Shown here: one piece after another, positions 1 through 10,325 of the stretch | Numbering within the stretch: the first letter of the stretch is position 1 | Layout: each line of letters starts with the position of its first letter | Assembly (NCBI GenBank): GCA_003133225.1 | Contig: PKWL01000072.1 | Location: 62,001-126,000 of the forward strand | Direction of reading: 5' to 3' | DNA: 64,000 bases | DNA from: Janthinobacterium sp. | GTDB taxonomy: Bacteria; Pseudomonadota; Gammaproteobacteria; Burkholderiales; Burkholderiaceae_D | Notes under the pieces: model-generated | Database searches by the model: none | What the model saw: the letters and a program-made list of their open reading frames with translations, nothing else | Told to the model about the DNA's origin: nothing | Translations under genes and position numbers: made by a program

Positions 1-69
1 AATAAAATATTTACGCATCGATTTCTCTGTGGTTGGTATCGGGAAAGCCGTTCCGCCCCCTGTTCCGCC

Positions 70-387
70 TCAGGCCGCCTTGATGGGCGCGGCCGGCGCG
101 CATGCGGGCGCTGCGGCCGCTTTGGCTGGCGCCGCCTCTGTGGCCGCCTCTTTGGCCGGCGCAGCTGCGCCGGCAGTGTCGCCCGACCCGTTCGGCGCCG
201 CCGCGCCGCCACGGAAATCAGTGGCGTACCAGCCCGTTCCCTTAAGGCGGAAACCGGCGGCCGTCAATTGTTTTTTGAAGGTCGGCTGGCCACACGACAG
301 ACAAACTGTCAGCTGCGGGTCGGAAATCTTTTGCAAAACATCCTTGGCAAAACCACATTCGTCACAACGGTAAGCGTAAATCGGCAT
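70..387 (-). CDS. FmdB-family zinc-ribbon protein
   Basis: A small protein of 105 residues. The N-terminus MPIYAYRCDECG and a second pair CLSCG about 20 residues later form the CxxC...CxxC zinc ribbon of the FmdB/CxxC-SSSS regulatory family. The role of this family is poorly known; some members are proposed transcriptional regulators. After residue 65 the chain becomes a low-complexity Ala/Pro tail, which varies in this family. I chose the ATG at 387 because MPIYAYRC is the family N-terminus and a GGGG Shine-Dalgarno lies 8 bases upstream. A longer in-frame start at 402 would add only MRGNL. In related bacteria this gene usually precedes a DUF502 membrane protein and aspS, which would lie off the left edge. 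The family call is firm; the function is unknown. Confidence 0.85.
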   Translation of the reverse strand: MPIYAYRCDECGFAKDVLQKISDPQLTVCLSCGQPTFKKQLTAAGFRLKGTGWYATDFRGGAAAPNGSGDTAGAAAPAKEAATEAAPAKAAAAPACAPAAPIKAA

Positions 388-421
388 TAAATTACCCCGC
401 AAAAATCATCAAAAACCCTGC

Positions 422-450
422 ATTATAAAGCTTTTCCCGCCAGCTTACGA
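422..450 (-). promoter_or_regulatory. Candidate sigma-70 promoter of the fmdB-like gene
   Basis: On the minus strand a consensus TATAAT (427-422) lies about 35 bases upstream of the start codon at 387. The -35 match is weak (TCGTAA at 450-445, 17-bp spacer), so this rests mainly on the -10 element. Confidence 0.35.
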
Positions 451-644
451 TTTTCCGGCTGACGCTGGCATGACGGGCCTGCGCCCGGCGCGTCGCCAAG
501 TGGGTCAATTGCCGCCCCCATGCGTGCATGCGAGAGAACATTGAGGCCACGCTAACGATTTATTTTGGCGACGAGGCGCGCCATCGAAGCCACAGCCCCC
601 CGCTGCGGCCAAGGATGCCAGGCAGCGCGCCCCGTCGGCAATTT

Positions 645-1253
645 CTACAGCGATGGCGCCCGGCGGCGCCAGATCATCCAACGCTCCTTGCCCGCAAATG
701 CGGGAATTGAGTCGCTGACGGCCTGCTCCTCGACGCACTCGAAATACGGCAGCAGCAGCTCGTCCAAGCGGGCCCGCCCGATGCCGAAGGGCGGCCCTTT
801 GGGCTGGTCGTCGAAAAAGAAATAGCCGACCAACAAGGCGCCCGGCGCCAGCAGCTCGGCCCAGCGCGCCACCACCTGCGACCACATGGCGGGCGGCATG
901 GCGCACAGGAAGGCGCGCTCGTAGATCAGCTGGGGCGGGCGCGCCGGTTGGTAGCTGAAAAAATCGGCCTCGAGCACGCGCGCGCTCCATGCGCCGAGCG
1001 CCGAGCGGGCAACGGCCACGGCCGCGGGCGAAAAATCGATCGCCGTCGCATCCCATCCCGCCTGACACAAAAAGGCCAGTTCATAGGCCGCGCCGCAACC
1101 GGGAATCAGGCACGCCAAGGGCTCTGCTGCCGCCGCGACAAACTGGCGCAGCGCCTGCGGCACGCCGCCCCGGTCCCAAGGCATGAAGCGGTGATCGAAA
1201 CGTTCGTCCCAAAAAGCCGGGGACAAGGGATCGCGCACGTGGAAAGTGGGCAT
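645..1253 (-). CDS. Thiopurine S-methyltransferase-family SAM-dependent methyltransferase
   Basis: About 202 residues with the TPMT-family layout. The N-terminal segment FWDERF...MPWDRGGVP is the family's substrate-side signature. It is followed by the SAM-binding motif LIPGCGAAYELAFL (roughly residues 50-63) and an acidic strand end, AIDFSPAAV. The family methylates thiols or related small molecules such as thiopurines, selenite or tellurite; the substrate here is unknown. The gene directly follows ubiB and is probably co-transcribed with it. Two starts are possible: ATG at 1253 (chosen) or GTG at 1262, which would abut the ubiB stop. It could be a general methyltransferase rather than a true Tpm enzyme. 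Confidence 0.8.
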   Translation of the reverse strand: MPTFHVRDPLSPAFWDERFDHRFMPWDRGGVPQALRQFVAAAAEPLACLIPGCGAAYELAFLCQAGWDATAIDFSPAAVAVARSALGAWSARVLEADFFSYQPARPPQLIYERAFLCAMPPAMWSQVVARWAELLAPGALLVGYFFFDDQPKGPPFGIGRARLDELLLPYFECVEEQAVSDSIPAFAGKERWMIWRRRAPSL

Positions 1254-1262
1254 GGCGCTCAC

Positions 1263-2828
1263 TTACAGGCCCTGCTGCCAGCGCAGGTAGATTTGCAAGC
1301 CGAGCGCGCCCACGGCAAAGGCGCCCACGAAGTAGACGACGAACGCGAGCAGACGGTTGGTCTTTTGTTGCTCCCCGATCAAGGTCTTGAGCAATTGCGA
1401 TTCGGCGTCGCCCGGATCGGACGCCAGCAAAGCGCGGTGCACGAGACGCGGCAGTTGCGGCAGGATGTGGGCGTAGCGCGGGGCCTCGGCCTTGAAGCGC
1501 TCCAGCAGCCCCCGCAGGCCGACCTGCTCGCCCATCCAGCGTTCCAGGTAAGGCTTGGCAGTTTTCCACAAGTCAAGATCGGGATCGAGCTGTCGCCCCA
1601 GTCCTTCAATGTTGAGGAGAGTCTTTTGCAGCAGCACCAGCTGCGGCTGCACTTCGACATTGAAGCGACGCGACGTCTGGAACAGGCGCAGCAGGATCTG
1701 ACCGAAGGAAATATCTTTCAGCGGTCGGTCGAAGATGGGCTCGCAACAGGCGCGCACTGCCGATTCGAGCTCGTCGACGCGGGTCTCTGTCGGCGCCCAG
1801 CCCGATTCAATATGCGCTTCGGCCACGCGCTTGTAGTCGCGCCGAAAAAACGCTAAAAAGTTCTGCGACAGGTAATCCTTATCGAAGTCGTTCAAGGTGC
1901 CGACGATGCCAAAGTCGAGCGCGATGTAGCGGCCGAACGAGGCCGGCGCCACAGACACCAAGATATTGCCTGGATGCATGTCGGCGTGGAAAAACCCATC
2001 CCGAAACACTTGGGTAAAGAAAATTTCGACGCCGTCGCTCGAGAGCTTCTTGAGGTCGACTCCGGCGGCGACCAGACGGTCAATTTGCGACACGGGAATG
2101 CCGTACATGCGCTCCATCACGATCACGCTGCTGGAACAATAATCCCAGTACATTTCCGGCACCAGCAGCAAATTGGAGGCGGCAAAATTGCGCCGCAACT
2201 GGCTCGCGTTAGCCGCCTCGCGCATCAAATCGAGTTCATCATGGAGATATTTATCAAACTCGCCCACGACTTCTTTCGGCTTTAAGCGCTTGCTGTCGGC
2301 CCAGATGCGCCCAATCCAGCCGGCCGCGATGTGCATCAAGGCCACGTCTTCATCGATGAGCTTTTTCATGCCCGGGCGCAGCACCTTGACCGCCACTTCC
2401 TTGCCATCTTTGAGCGTTGCAAAATGAACCTGCGCGATCGAGGCCGAGGCCACGGGAATGCGCTCGAACGAAGCGAACAGCTGGTCCGGATGGGCGCCCA
2501 GGGATTTCGTGATTTGCTCGATGGCGAGGTCGGAATCAAAGGGCGGTACCCGGTCTTGCAGGCGGGCTAGTTCGTTGGCCAGGTCGGGGGCCATCAAATC
2601 GCGCCGCGTCGATAGCACCTGGCCAAATTTGACGAAAATCGGACCCAGTTCCTCCAGCGCCATCCGCATGCGCTCGCCGCGCGGGGCGGAAATGTCGCGC
2701 CAGAAAATAACCGTATCGATCAACTTGGCTGTGCGCGGCACCTGCAAGCCTGAAATGGCGATTTCATCGAGGCCGTATTTGATGGACACCCGCAAAATCT
2801 TGAACAGCCGTAAAAATTTCAATATCAT
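1263..2828 (-). CDS. ubiB: UbiB, ABC1/ADCK-type atypical kinase for ubiquinone biosynthesis
   Basis: 521 residues, normal for UbiB. It shows the ADCK hallmarks in order: a KxGQ motif ([15 protein letters not shown], about residues 66-80), the alanine/serine-rich nucleotide loop SASIAQVH with the lysine of [10 protein letters not shown] just after, the catalytic-loop segment [13 protein letters not shown] near residue 280, and the metal-binding ALDFG soon after. Two hydrophobic segments at the C-terminus (about 490-515) anchor it to the inner membrane. UbiB supports aerobic and anaerobic coenzyme Q synthesis as a probable ATPase of the Ubi complex; its exact chemistry is unsettled. Its start overlaps the ubiJ stop as ATGA, indicating translational coupling. 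The methyltransferase gene follows immediately. Confidence 0.95.
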   Translation of the reverse strand: MILKFLRLFKILRVSIKYGLDEIAISGLQVPRTAKLIDTVIFWRDISAPRGERMRMALEELGPIFVKFGQVLSTRRDLMAPDLANELARLQDRVPPFDSDLAIEQITKSLGAHPDQLFASFERIPVASASIAQVHFATLKDGKEVAVKVLRPGMKKLIDEDVALMHIAAGWIGRIWADSKRLKPKEVVGEFDKYLHDELDLMREAANASQLRRNFAASNLLLVPEMYWDYCSSSVIVMERMYGIPVSQIDRLVAAGVDLKKLSSDGVEIFFTQVFRDGFFHADMHPGNILVSVAPASFGRYIALDFGIVGTLNDFDKDYLSQNFLAFFRRDYKRVAEAHIESGWAPTETRVDELESAVRACCEPIFDRPLKDISFGQILLRLFQTSRRFNVEVQPQLVLLQKTLLNIEGLGRQLDPDLDLWKTAKPYLERWMGEQVGLRGLLERFKAEAPRYAHILPQLPRLVHRALLASDPGDAESQLLKTLIGEQQKTNRLLAFVVYFVGAFAVGALGLQIYLRWQQGL

Positions 2829-3442
2829 TTAACCTGATCCAGTAAATGGTGCGTCTTGCGGGCCAACGCCTGTTCCAGCTTGTCGATCCGTTTGGCGGCG
2901 CGCTCGACGTCGTCGCGCAGGCGCGTCACGCCCGAGGAAAATTCACCGGCGGCGCCCAAGCGCACCAGCATCGGTTGCTCTTCGAGAAAAAATTCCGCGA
3001 CGTTTTCCGCCTGTTTTTGGCGGCCGGTTTGGGCCGCCTTGAACGCGGCTCTGGCGCCGGAGGCGATGCGGGTGGCCGCGATTGGGCCCAGCACCTTCTC
3101 CAAGTCGTGCTCGGCTTCCCAGCGCAAGGTCTTGCTCAACTGGGAGATGGTGTTGGCGAAGTCGGCGTCGCCTTCGATTTTCACGTAGGAAAAGGCGCGC
3201 TCGCGGTTAAGCAAAATCAAAGGCAGGTCCGCCAACGTGAGCCGGATCGTCACGTTGGCGGGGGCCGGCGGCGCCGCTTCGAGCATGCCGTCGCCGCTTA
3301 CGCGCATGCGTAGCGCCGCCGCACCGGCATCGATGCAGACCAGCTTGCCAACGTGGGGCGCCAGCGCGCGCCGAGCCCAGGACTCTTGTGCCAATAAATG
3401 GTTGATGGAAGCGATGAAAGGTGCCATGAGGAGCGAACGCAT
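2825..3442 (-). CDS. ubiJ: UbiJ, SCP2-domain accessory factor of ubiquinone biosynthesis
   Basis: 205 residues. The N-terminal half is an SCP2-like lipid-binding fold, typical of UbiJ, which gathers hydrophobic ubiquinone intermediates in the Ubi metabolon. The C-terminal part (about residues 165-203) is a heptad-rich helix likely to form the coiled coil with UbiK. The ATGA overlap with ubiB is the classical UbiJ-UbiB coupling. There is no strong Shine-Dalgarno at either candidate start (3442, or 3427 at the second methionine), so the start is uncertain by five residues. The terminator at 3491-3530 separates this unit from the Tim44/ubiE genes upstream, so ubiJ probably has its own promoter in the 50 bases before it. 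Confidence 0.85.
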   Translation of the reverse strand: MRSLLMAPFIASINHLLAQESWARRALAPHVGKLVCIDAGAAALRMRVSGDGMLEAAPPAPANVTIRLTLADLPLILLNRERAFSYVKIEGDADFANTISQLSKTLRWEAEHDLEKVLGPIAATRIASGARAAFKAAQTGRQKQAENVAEFFLEEQPMLVRLGAAGEFSSGVTRLRDDVERAAKRIDKLEQALARKTHHLLDQVK

Positions 3443-3490
3443 ACGGGAAATGGGTGGATGAAAGGTTGGCGCCGACTCGGCACCGTCCCC

Positions 3491-3530
3491 AAAAAAAACA
3501 AAACCGCCCCAAAGCAGCGTGGGCGGTTTT
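3491..3530 (-). terminator. Rho-independent terminator after the Tim44-domain gene
   Basis: A perfect 10-bp stem (3500-3509 with 3521-3530, AAAACCGCCC against its complement) and an 11-base loop. On the minus strand it is followed by an uninterrupted run of eight T (plus-strand A's at 3491-3498). It lies about 60 bases past the stop codon at 3590 and splits the ubiE-side operon from ubiJ-ubiB. Confidence 0.9.
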
Positions 3531-3589
3531 GATCTTACCAGTTTGCCGGGAAATATCCCGACGGCACCATAGATTTATACCCGAGAAGC

Positions 3590-4510
3590 TCAGGAAAGCT
3601 GCTGAATACCGGCCAGAACCCATCCACCGGTGCCGGAAACGGGTTTCGACATATTCCACACCTCGGCGAACGGCTCGGCCGCAGCGCCGGGCGCGGCGGT
3701 GATCATGCCCTTGAACTTCACACTGGCCAGGTAGTCGTCGCCGACCGTTTCGATGCCCAACAATTCGGCGTCAATGCTCTGGACGTCAGTGAATTCGGGC
3801 GTCGCGCCCCGCTCCTGGATCTGCATTTTCAGCTCGCCATACACTTCCGGCGTGGTGAATTCGCGGATGTCGTTGACGTCGGCCTTGTCCCATGCCGCCT
3901 GCATGCGGATGAAGTTCGACTTGGCATGGCGCAAGAAGGCGGCGCTGTCGAAATCGGCCGGCACGCCCCACGGCGCGGGCGCGGCAGGCGGTTGGTCGAG
4001 CACCGCCCCGGAAGCGGGCAGCAGCGGCTGGTAGTCTTGCGGCGCCAAGCGGGAACCGCCCTCCGGCACGTTGCCAGAGAGCGTAGACAGGCGATTATTG
4101 GCGCCATAGCTAGAGAACGGCGCGCCCCCGGCAGTGCCCGTCTTGCTGCGAAACATGCGGATGATGAGCATGGCCGCCAGCACCAGCAAAGCGATCATCA
4201 GAATCGAGCCGAACATGGAGCCCATGCCGAAATGCGACATCAAGGCGCCCAGCCCTAGGCCCAGCAAGGCACCGCCAAGAATGCCTCTCCAGGGGCTGGC
4301 CGGTCGGGGCGCCATGGCCGGTGCAGGCGTGCCCGCCCCCGGGGTGGCGGCCGGGCGCGGCGCAAGCGGTGCCGGCGCCGGCGCCGAGCGGCTCACGTTT
4401 TGCGATTGGCGGCCAAACGAGCGGCCGCCGCCCAGGGAACGCGCATCCGCCTGGGCCAGCATGGACAATGCGGTGATGGCCAACAACGCGCCAGCTAGAA
4501 ATTTCTTCAT
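3590..4510 (-). CDS. Tim44-like-domain membrane protein
   Basis: 306 residues. A signal peptide (about 1-23) is followed by an Ala/Pro-rich linker, then one or two hydrophobic segments (about 75-115) rich in Gly and Met. The C-terminal domain (about 185-305) has the fold pattern of the Tim44/MBA1 family (SNFIRMQAAWDKAD...TPEVY). Bacterial members are mostly uncharacterised; in mitochondria Tim44 tethers the import motor to the membrane. An AGGGGG Shine-Dalgarno precedes the ATG. The gene starts 10 bases after the ubiE stop and ends at a strong terminator, so it is the last gene of the ubiE operon. Placement beside ubiE and before ubiJ-ubiB suggests a membrane-associated task, but none is shown. 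Confidence 0.85.
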   Translation of the reverse strand: MKKFLAGALLAITALSMLAQADARSLGGGRSFGRQSQNVSRSAPAPAPLAPRPAATPGAGTPAPAMAPRPASPWRGILGGALLGLGLGALMSHFGMGSMFGSILMIALLVLAAMLIIRMFRSKTGTAGGAPFSSYGANNRLSTLSGNVPEGGSRLAPQDYQPLLPASGAVLDQPPAAPAPWGVPADFDSAAFLRHAKSNFIRMQAAWDKADVNDIREFTTPEVYGELKMQIQERGATPEFTDVQSIDAELLGIETVGDDYLASVKFKGMITAAPGAAAEPFAEVWNMSKPVSGTGGWVLAGIQQLS

Positions 4511-4520
4511 GTTCAGCCCC

Positions 4521-5255
4521 CTACAGTTTGATTCCGGTGTGCAAAGCGGCGACGCCTGCCGTCAAATTAAAGTACTGAACCCGCTCTAGTCCCGCCTCGG
4601 TCATCATCGTCTTTAAGGTTTCCTGATCCGGATGCATGCGAATCGATTCAGCCAGGTAACGATAGCTCTCCGCGTCGCCGGCAATTTTCGAGCCCAGCCA
4701 CGGCAACACGGAGAACGAGTACATATCATACGGTTTTTGCAGCAGCGACGCGACTTTCGAAAATTCCAGGACCAGCAACTTGGCACCAGGCTTTAACACG
4801 CGCCGCATTTCCGCCAGGGCCACATCTTTATGCGTCATATTGCGCAAGCCGAAAGCGACGCTGACGCGGTCGAAATAATTGTCGGGAAATGGCAATTTTT
4901 CCGCGTCGCATAACAAAGTTGGGGTCAACAAACCGTGATTCAAGAGGCGGTCGCGGCCGACGCGCAGCATCGACTCGTTGATGTCGGTGAGCCAGACTTC
5001 GCCGGTCGGGCCGGCTTGGCGGGCGAACACCTTGGCCAAGTCGCCGGTGCCGCCGGCGATATCGAGCACCTTGAAACCCGGGCGCACGCCCGCGTTGGCG
5101 ATGGTGAACGCCTTCCACAGACGGTGCAGGCCGACCGACATCAAGTCGTTCATCACGTCGTATTTGGCGGCCACGGAATGAAACACCTTGGCAACTTCGT
5201 GCACTTTTTCGTCTTCTGGGACGGTCTTGTAACCGAAATGAGTCGTATTGGTCAT
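4521..5255 (-). CDS. ubiE: UbiE, demethylmenaquinone/2-polyprenyl-6-methoxybenzoquinol C-methyltransferase
   Basis: 244 residues, usual for UbiE. The N-terminal signature [21 protein letters not shown] is followed by the family's YDVMNDLMS motif and the SAM-binding glycine motif [16 protein letters not shown] (about residues 67-82). It carries out the C-methylation step of ubiquinone (and menaquinone) synthesis at the inner face of the membrane. I chose the ATG at 5255 because THFGYKTV is the conserved start region; an upstream extension to 5291 overlaps the likely promoter and is not conserved-looking. It is followed 10 bases later by the Tim44-domain gene, while ubiJ-ubiB lie beyond a terminator, a modified version of the common ubiE-ubiJ-ubiB order. 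Confidence 0.95.
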   Translation of the reverse strand: MTNTTHFGYKTVPEDEKVHEVAKVFHSVAAKYDVMNDLMSVGLHRLWKAFTIANAGVRPGFKVLDIAGGTGDLAKVFARQAGPTGEVWLTDINESMLRVGRDRLLNHGLLTPTLLCDAEKLPFPDNYFDRVSVAFGLRNMTHKDVALAEMRRVLKPGAKLLVLEFSKVASLLQKPYDMYSFSVLPWLGSKIAGDAESYRYLAESIRMHPDQETLKTMMTEAGLERVQYFNLTAGVAALHTGIKL

Positions 5256-5282
5256 GATAGGCAGGCGGTTGATTTGACCGCC

Positions 5283-5310
5283 ATTATACAAGCGCCCCGC
5301 CGTTTTTTAA
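5283..5310 (-). promoter_or_regulatory. Candidate sigma-70 promoter of ubiE
   Basis: On the minus strand a perfect TATAAT (5288-5283) sits 16 bp downstream of TTAAAA (5310-5305). A start of transcription near 5276 would leave a leader of about 20 bases before the ubiE ATG at 5255. Confidence 0.5.
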
Positions 5311-5394
5311 CCTTACCCATGCCAATCGGATGGAAAATGGAACAGATCAGGGCGCACGGCTTGCCGGCCCGGCCAGTCGAGGAGCCCGCTCGTC

Positions 5395-5835
5395 CTATGG
5401 GTGCCTGTGGCACGCCCCCGATGCCGGGGCCGCCGGCAATGGCGCCCCCTCGCGCCCCGTATCACCAACAAAGCCGGCAGCGTGCAGGCGCTCGAGATAG
5501 TCTTGCCACAGCTTAGCCTGGTTTGCGCCGAGGCTGTACAGGTAATCCCATGAATACAAGCCCGTATTGTGGCCGTCCGAGAAGGTCGGCTGCACGGCAT
5601 AATTGCCAACCGGTTCCAGCGCCGTGATGTCAACGTCGCGTTTTCCAGTTTGCAAAGTCTCCTGCCCTTGACCGTGGCCACGCACTTCGGCGGAGGGCGA
5701 ATACACGCGCAACAGCTCGCATGGGAGCGTGAAGACGGCGCCGTCGTCGAAGGCGATATCTAGCACGCGCGATTTCTTATGTAGCGTCAGCGCGGTCGGC
5801 TGGGGCATTAGGGTCGATTGTTTGGAGCCTGTCAT
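5395..5835 (-). CDS. DUF971 (gamma-butyrobetaine-hydroxylase-like N-terminal) domain protein
   Basis: 146 residues. The core, about residues 10-110, matches the DUF971 pattern: LPCELLRVYSPSAEV, then a central ITALEPVGNYAVQPTFSDGHNTGLYSWDYL with conserved Asp, Gly, His, Tyr and Trp. This domain is the zinc-binding N-terminal module of gamma-butyrobetaine hydroxylases but occurs alone in many bacteria, where it is linked by context to Fe-S cluster handling; the true role is unknown. The tail after 125 is a Pro/Ala-rich extension. It begins 21 bases after the HIT-gene stop on the same strand and precedes ubiE by about 140 bases. The ATG at 5835 was chosen over a TTG at 5853. Confidence 0.85.
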   Translation of the reverse strand: MTGSKQSTLMPQPTALTLHKKSRVLDIAFDDGAVFTLPCELLRVYSPSAEVRGHGQGQETLQTGKRDVDITALEPVGNYAVQPTFSDGHNTGLYSWDYLYSLGANQAKLWQDYLERLHAAGFVGDTGREGAPLPAAPASGACHRHP

Positions 5836-5856
5836 GATCGAATTGTATTCCAATTT

Positions 5857-6297
5857 TTATTCCAATGCGGCCATCGACGCGCCCAAGCGCATGGCGATGG
5901 CCGCGCATAATGGCGCCAGCAACGCCGTGCGCGCCGCCAGGGTGGACGGGGCCGTCTCGCGCTGGACCTGTCCCCATATCGGATGGGGGAAATGCGCGTC
6001 GTCAAGGTAGCGCGGGATGACGTGCCAATGCAGATGGGGCGTCATATTGCCCAGGCTGGCCAAATTGACCTTGGCCGGCGCCATGACGGCGCGCAAGGCC
6101 AGTTCGACCTGCCATACCGCCGCCATCATCAGAGCGCGCTCGGCCGGCGCCAGGTCGCTCATCTCCTTCACATGGTCATTCCAGATCACGCGGCAAAAGC
6201 CAGGATAAGCGGCATCGTCCACCAGCACCACGGTCAGCTTGGCATTACGCCAGATGGCGCCCGCGGCGCTCGATGCCGCGCACAACTCGCAGTTCAC
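5857..6297 (-). CDS. HIT-family nucleotide-binding protein
   Basis: 146 residues starting with GTG at 6297, which overlaps the TGA of the oxidoreductase gene in a GTGA junction. An N-terminal CxxC pair (residues 3 and 6) may bind zinc, and the catalytic triad HxHxH is present at residues 88-92 ([11 protein letters not shown]). HIT proteins hydrolyse or transfer nucleotides from dinucleotide or aminoacyl-adenylate substrates, but the substrate here cannot be deduced. The tight coupling to the DUF3683 oxidoreductase and to the DUF971 gene downstream suggests a single transcript. No ATG exists near the N-terminus, so the GTG start is well supported. Confidence 0.88.
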   Translation of the reverse strand: MNCELCAASSAAGAIWRNAKLTVVLVDDAAYPGFCRVIWNDHVKEMSDLAPAERALMMAAVWQVELALRAVMAPAKVNLASLGNMTPHLHWHVIPRYLDDAHFPHPIWGQVQRETAPSTLAARTALLAPLCAAIAMRLGASMAALE

Positions 6298-9200
6298 ACC
6301 AGCACCCGCTCGATGCCGCCGTCGTTGGCGCGCCTGACATAATCGGGCATCCAGTTCGGCCCCAGCAAATGCTTGGCCATTTCGACGACGATGTAATCGG
6401 CCGAGGTGCCGGCATCGTCGTTGTAGCGCGACAAGCCTTGCAGACACGACGGGCAGGAGGTTAGGATCTTGACCTCGCCATCGAAGCCGTCGGCGCGCAG
6501 CTTGCCGGCGCCCTTGATCATTTCTTCTTCCTTGCGGTAGCGCACCTGGGTCGAAATGTCCGGACGCGATACGGCAAGGGTGCCGGCCTCGCCGCAGCAA
6601 CGATCGTTCTTTTCGATCTTCACCTTGTCGACCGTGCTGATCAACGCGTTGATGGTCTTGCCCGATTCCTGCAGCTTCATGGGATTATGGCAAGGCTCGT
6701 GGTACAGATAACGGGTCCCCGTCACCCCGTCCACCTTGAGTCCTTTTTCCAGCAGGTATTCGTGGATGTCCATGATGCGGCAACCGGGAAAGATCTTGTC
6801 GAACTCATAAGTTGCGAGCTGGTCGTAGCAGGTGCCGCACGACACCAATACGGTCTTGATATCGAGGTAGTTGAGCGTATTGGCCATGCGGTGAAACAGC
6901 ACCCGGTTATCGGTCATCATCTTCTCGGCCTTGTCGAACGCGCCGGCGCCGCGCTGGGGATAACCGCAGCACAAATACCCGGGCGGCAAGACGGTCTGCA
7001 CGCCGACATTCCACAACATGGCTTGCGTTGCCAAGCCAACCTGCGAAAACAAGCGCTCCGAGCCACAGCCGGGGAAATAGAACACGGCTTCCGTATCGGC
7101 CGTAGTCGTCTTCGGATCGCGAATGATGGGAATTACTTTGTCGTCTTCAATGTCGAGCAGCGCGCGGGCCGATCGTTTCGGCAAATTGCCCGGCATTTTT
7201 TTGTTGATGAAATGGATCACCTGGGTCTTGACGGGGGGCTTTCCGGTCGATGGCGGCGGCGCCTTGGTTTGCTTCTTGGCAAACCGTTTCAGCAAGTCAT
7301 GACCCAGGCGCTGCGCCTTGTAGCCCCAGCCGATCATCACTTGACGGGTGGCGTTGATCGTCACGGGATCGGTGGCGTTCAGAAAAAACATGGACGCCGC
7401 CGTTCCCGGGTTAAAGCTCTTCTTGCCCATCTTGCGCAGCAGGTTGCGCATGTTCATCGACACCTCACCGAAGTCGATGTTGACGGGACAAGGCGTGACG
7501 CATTTGTGGCACACCGTGCAATGATCGGCCACGTCCTCGAACTCGGTCCAGTGCTTGATCGAAATGCCGCGCCGAGTTTGTTCTTCGTATAGGAAGGCTT
7601 CGATCAGGGAAGAGGTGGCAAGGATCTTGTCGCGCGGCGAGTACAGCAAGTTCGCGCGCGGCACATGGGTCGCGCAAACGGGTTTGCACTTGCCGCAGCG
7701 CAAGCAATCCTTGACGCTGGTGGCGATGGCGCCGATATCGCTTTGCTGCATGATCAAAGACTCGTGTCCCATCAGCCCGAATGACGGCGTGTAGGCGTTG
7801 CGCAAGTCCGCTCCCAGGCCCGGCAGGTTAAGCAGCTTGCCTTTGTTAAAGCGCCCTTCCGGATCGATGCGCAATTTGTAACTGCGGAACTCGGCGATTT
7901 CGTCTTCCGTCAAGAATTCCAGCTTGGTGATGCCGATGCCGTGTTCGCCCGAAATCACGCCATCGAGCGAGCGGGCAAGGGCCATGATGCGCACCACGGC
8001 TTGATGGGCGTCCTGCAGCATTTCATAATCATCGGAATTAACGGGAAGATTGGTATGCACGTTGCCGTCGCCCGCGTGCATGTGGAGCGCGACAAACACG
8101 CGCCCGCGCAGGATGCGGCTGTGAATCTCGTTGCATTCGTCGAGGATCAACTTGTACGCGCCGCCGTTGAAAATGGCGCGCAAGGGGGTGCGGATCTCGT
8201 GCTTCCATGACACGCGCACCGTGCGGTCTTGCACCACATCGAACAAGGTCGCATCCGGCTGGCGGGCCAGGCGGGCGTCGAACGCCCCACTCAAACTCTC
8301 GAGGCCCAGTGCAGCTAGTTTTTCTCTCACCATGACCAAAGGCTGATCCAGTTCGCTCAGCAAATAGCTCCACAGCGCATGCACTTGCGCCAGCACGAGC
8401 TCGGCCTGCTGGGTGCGGTCGCCCAACATTTCAGCATCGCCGATGCGGTCGTCGGACGCATCATCGCTCTTGCCAACCGGCATATTGCCCGCCGCAAAAA
8501 ACGCCGCCAAGCCGCTCGCCAGCTGCAGCTTGTTCTTGATCGACAACTCGATATTGATGCGCTCGATGCCATCCGTGTATTCCCCCATCCGGCTCAAGGG
8601 AATCACCACGTCCTCATTGATCTTGAAGGCATTGGTGTGCTTGGCGATGGCCGCCGTGCGGGCGCGGTCGAGCCAGAATTTCTTGCGCGCTTCCGGGCTG
8701 ACGGCGATAAAACCTTCGCCCACCCGGGTATTGGCCATGCGCACCACTTCCGAGGCGGCCTGGGCCACCGCATTTTCATCATCGCCGACAATGTCGCCAA
8801 ACAAAGCCATCTTCGGCAATATGCCGCGCTTCGATTTCGTGGCGTAGCCGACCGCGCGCAAGTAGCGTTCGTCCAAGTGCTCAAGCCCCGCTAGGCGGAC
8901 GGTCGTGAAGGCACCGCCCCGGGCTGGCAAACCGTCCAGATAGGTCTTGATTTCGACGATCGATGGAATCGCGTCGCGCGCCTGGCCGAAGAACTCCAGG
9001 CAGACCGTGCGAATGCACTTGGGCATCTTGTGCAAGATCCAGACCGCCGACGTGATCAAGCCGTCACAACCCTCTTTCTGGATGCCGGGCAGGCCGGACA
9101 GGAACTTGTCGGTCACGTCCTTGCCCAGGCCTTCCTTGCGAAATTTGTGGCCGGGAATTTCCAGCAACTGGGATTTGAATGGCGGCTGCGCCTTGGCCGA

Positions 9201-10325
9201 GTCGCGCGTTGTCGGATGAGTCCATTCCAGCTTGAATTTGGCCACGGCGGCGTCATGGATCTTGCCCAGGTTGTGCTCGAGGCGGGTCACGTCGAGCCAA
9301 TCGCCGTTCGGATCGACCATGCGCCATGACGCCAGATTGTCTAGCGCTGTCCCCCACAGCACGGCTTTTTTGCCACCCGCGTTCATCGCGACGTTGCCAC
9401 CGATGCAGGATGCTTCAGCTGAGGTCGGATCGACGGCGAATACGAAGCCGGCCTTTTCGGCCGCATCCGAGACGCGCTTGGTGATCACGCCGGCGCCCGA
9501 CTGGATGGTCGCATATTCGCTCTCGAGGCCGGGCAGCACTCGCAATTCGATGTCGCCCAGGGTAATCAATTTTTCCGTGTTAATCACGGCCGAGAGCGGC
9601 GTAAGGGGAACGGCGCCGCCCGTGTACCCGGTGCCGCCGCCTCTTGGAATGATGGTCAGTCCCAGTTCGATGCAGCCCTTTACCAGGCCCGCTATTTCCA
9701 CTTCCGTGTCCGGGGTCAGCACGACGAAGGGGTATTCCACGCGCCAGTCGGTGGCATCGGTGACGTGCGCCACGCGCGCCATGCCGTCAAACCTGATGTT
9801 GTGCTTTTCCGTATAACGGCCCAGGATCTTGAGGGTGCGCCGGCGCAGATCATAAGTGCGGCGGAATTCCTCGCCAAAATCGGCGACGGCCTTGCCGGCC
9901 GCCTTCAAGAGCGACTCGACGTTCTCGCTGCGGCCTTTGCTGAGCTCGGCATCCAAGGGGTTGGCCGCGGCCGCCGCATCGATCGTCAAGCGGCGTTTGT
10001 CGACTTCGGCCAAGCGATGCTGCAGCGCGTCGATCAATTCCTGACGCCGCTTCGGATTGTCCAATAAATCGTCTTGCAGATACGGATTGCGCCGCACCAC
10101 CCAAATGTCGCCCAATACTTCATACAGCATGCGCGCCGAGCGGCCCGTCTGGCGCACGCCGCGCAAGGCGTCGAGCAAGCGCCACGAGGCTTCGCCCAAC
10201 AGGCGAATCACAATCTCGCGGTCGGAAAACGACGTATAGTTGTAGGGAATTTCGCGCAAACGGGTCGGTGCGGGACCATTCGGCGTTGCAGCCAGCAGTG
10301 CTTGAATTTGGGCGGGGGCGTTCAT
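6294..10325 (-). CDS. DUF3683-type FAD-linked oxidase/Fe-S/CCG-domain fusion, probable 2-hydroxyacid (lactate or glycolate-like) dehydrogenase
   Basis: A very large protein of 1343 residues. In order: an N-terminal DUF3683 region (about 1-150); an FAD-binding-4 domain with the glycine-rich loop [16 protein letters not shown] (about 235-250); an FAD-oxidase C-terminal domain with [14 protein letters not shown] (about 760) and [13 protein letters not shown]; two 4Fe-4S motifs, [11 protein letters not shown] and [12 protein letters not shown] (about 880-960); and two CCG cysteine-rich domains near 1100-1290 ([35 protein letters not shown]). This combines in one chain what glcD/glcF- or lldE/F-type enzymes split over subunits. 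It most likely oxidises a 2-hydroxyacid at the inner membrane and passes electrons to quinone; the substrate is not shown. It heads the HIT-DUF971 run and is divergent from ilvA. Confidence 0.88.
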   Translation of the reverse strand: MNAPAQIQALLAATPNGPAPTRLREIPYNYTSFSDREIVIRLLGEASWRLLDALRGVRQTGRSARMLYEVLGDIWVVRRNPYLQDDLLDNPKRRQELIDALQHRLAEVDKRRLTIDAAAAANPLDAELSKGRSENVESLLKAAGKAVADFGEEFRRTYDLRRRTLKILGRYTEKHNIRFDGMARVAHVTDATDWRVEYPFVVLTPDTEVEIAGLVKGCIELGLTIIPRGGGTGYTGGAVPLTPLSAVINTEKLITLGDIELRVLPGLESEYATIQSGAGVITKRVSDAAEKAGFVFAVDPTSAEASCIGGNVAMNAGGKKAVLWGTALDNLASWRMVDPNGDWLDVTRLEHNLGKIHDAAVAKFKLEWTHPTTRDSAKAQPPFKSQLLEIPGHKFRKEGLGKDVTDKFLSGLPGIQKEGCDGLITSAVWILHKMPKCIRTVCLEFFGQARDAIPSIVEIKTYLDGLPARGGAFTTVRLAGLEHLDERYLRAVGYATKSKRGILPKMALFGDIVGDDENAVAQAASEVVRMANTRVGEGFIAVSPEARKKFWLDRARTAAIAKHTNAFKINEDVVIPLSRMGEYTDGIERINIELSIKNKLQLASGLAAFFAAGNMPVGKSDDASDDRIGDAEMLGDRTQQAELVLAQVHALWSYLLSELDQPLVMVREKLAALGLESLSGAFDARLARQPDATLFDVVQDRTVRVSWKHEIRTPLRAIFNGGAYKLILDECNEIHSRILRGRVFVALHMHAGDGNVHTNLPVNSDDYEMLQDAHQAVVRIMALARSLDGVISGEHGIGITKLEFLTEDEIAEFRSYKLRIDPEGRFNKGKLLNLPGLGADLRNAYTPSFGLMGHESLIMQQSDIGAIATSVKDCLRCGKCKPVCATHVPRANLLYSPRDKILATSSLIEAFLYEEQTRRGISIKHWTEFEDVADHCTVCHKCVTPCPVNIDFGEVSMNMRNLLRKMGKKSFNPGTAASMFFLNATDPVTINATRQVMIGWGYKAQRLGHDLLKRFAKKQTKAPPPSTGKPPVKTQVIHFINKKMPGNLPKRSARALLDIEDDKVIPIIRDPKTTTADTEAVFYFPGCGSERLFSQVGLATQAMLWNVGVQTVLPPGYLCCGYPQRGAGAFDKAEKMMTDNRVLFHRMANTLNYLDIKTVLVSCGTCYDQLATYEFDKIFPGCRIMDIHEYLLEKGLKVDGVTGTRYLYHEPCHNPMKLQESGKTINALISTVDKVKIEKNDRCCGEAGTLAVSRPDISTQVRYRKEEEMIKGAGKLRADGFDGEVKILTSCPSCLQGLSRYNDDAGTSADYIVVEMAKHLLGPNWMPDYVRRANDGGIERVLV

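Noticed and set aside
948-1856. Open frame of about 300 codons antisense to ubiB and the methyltransferase
   Set aside because: It spans two real genes on the other strand and shows no family features.
6687-7592. Open frame of 301 codons antisense to the DUF3683 oxidoreductase
   Set aside because: It is a shadow of a gene with clear Fe-S and CCG motifs in the opposite frame.
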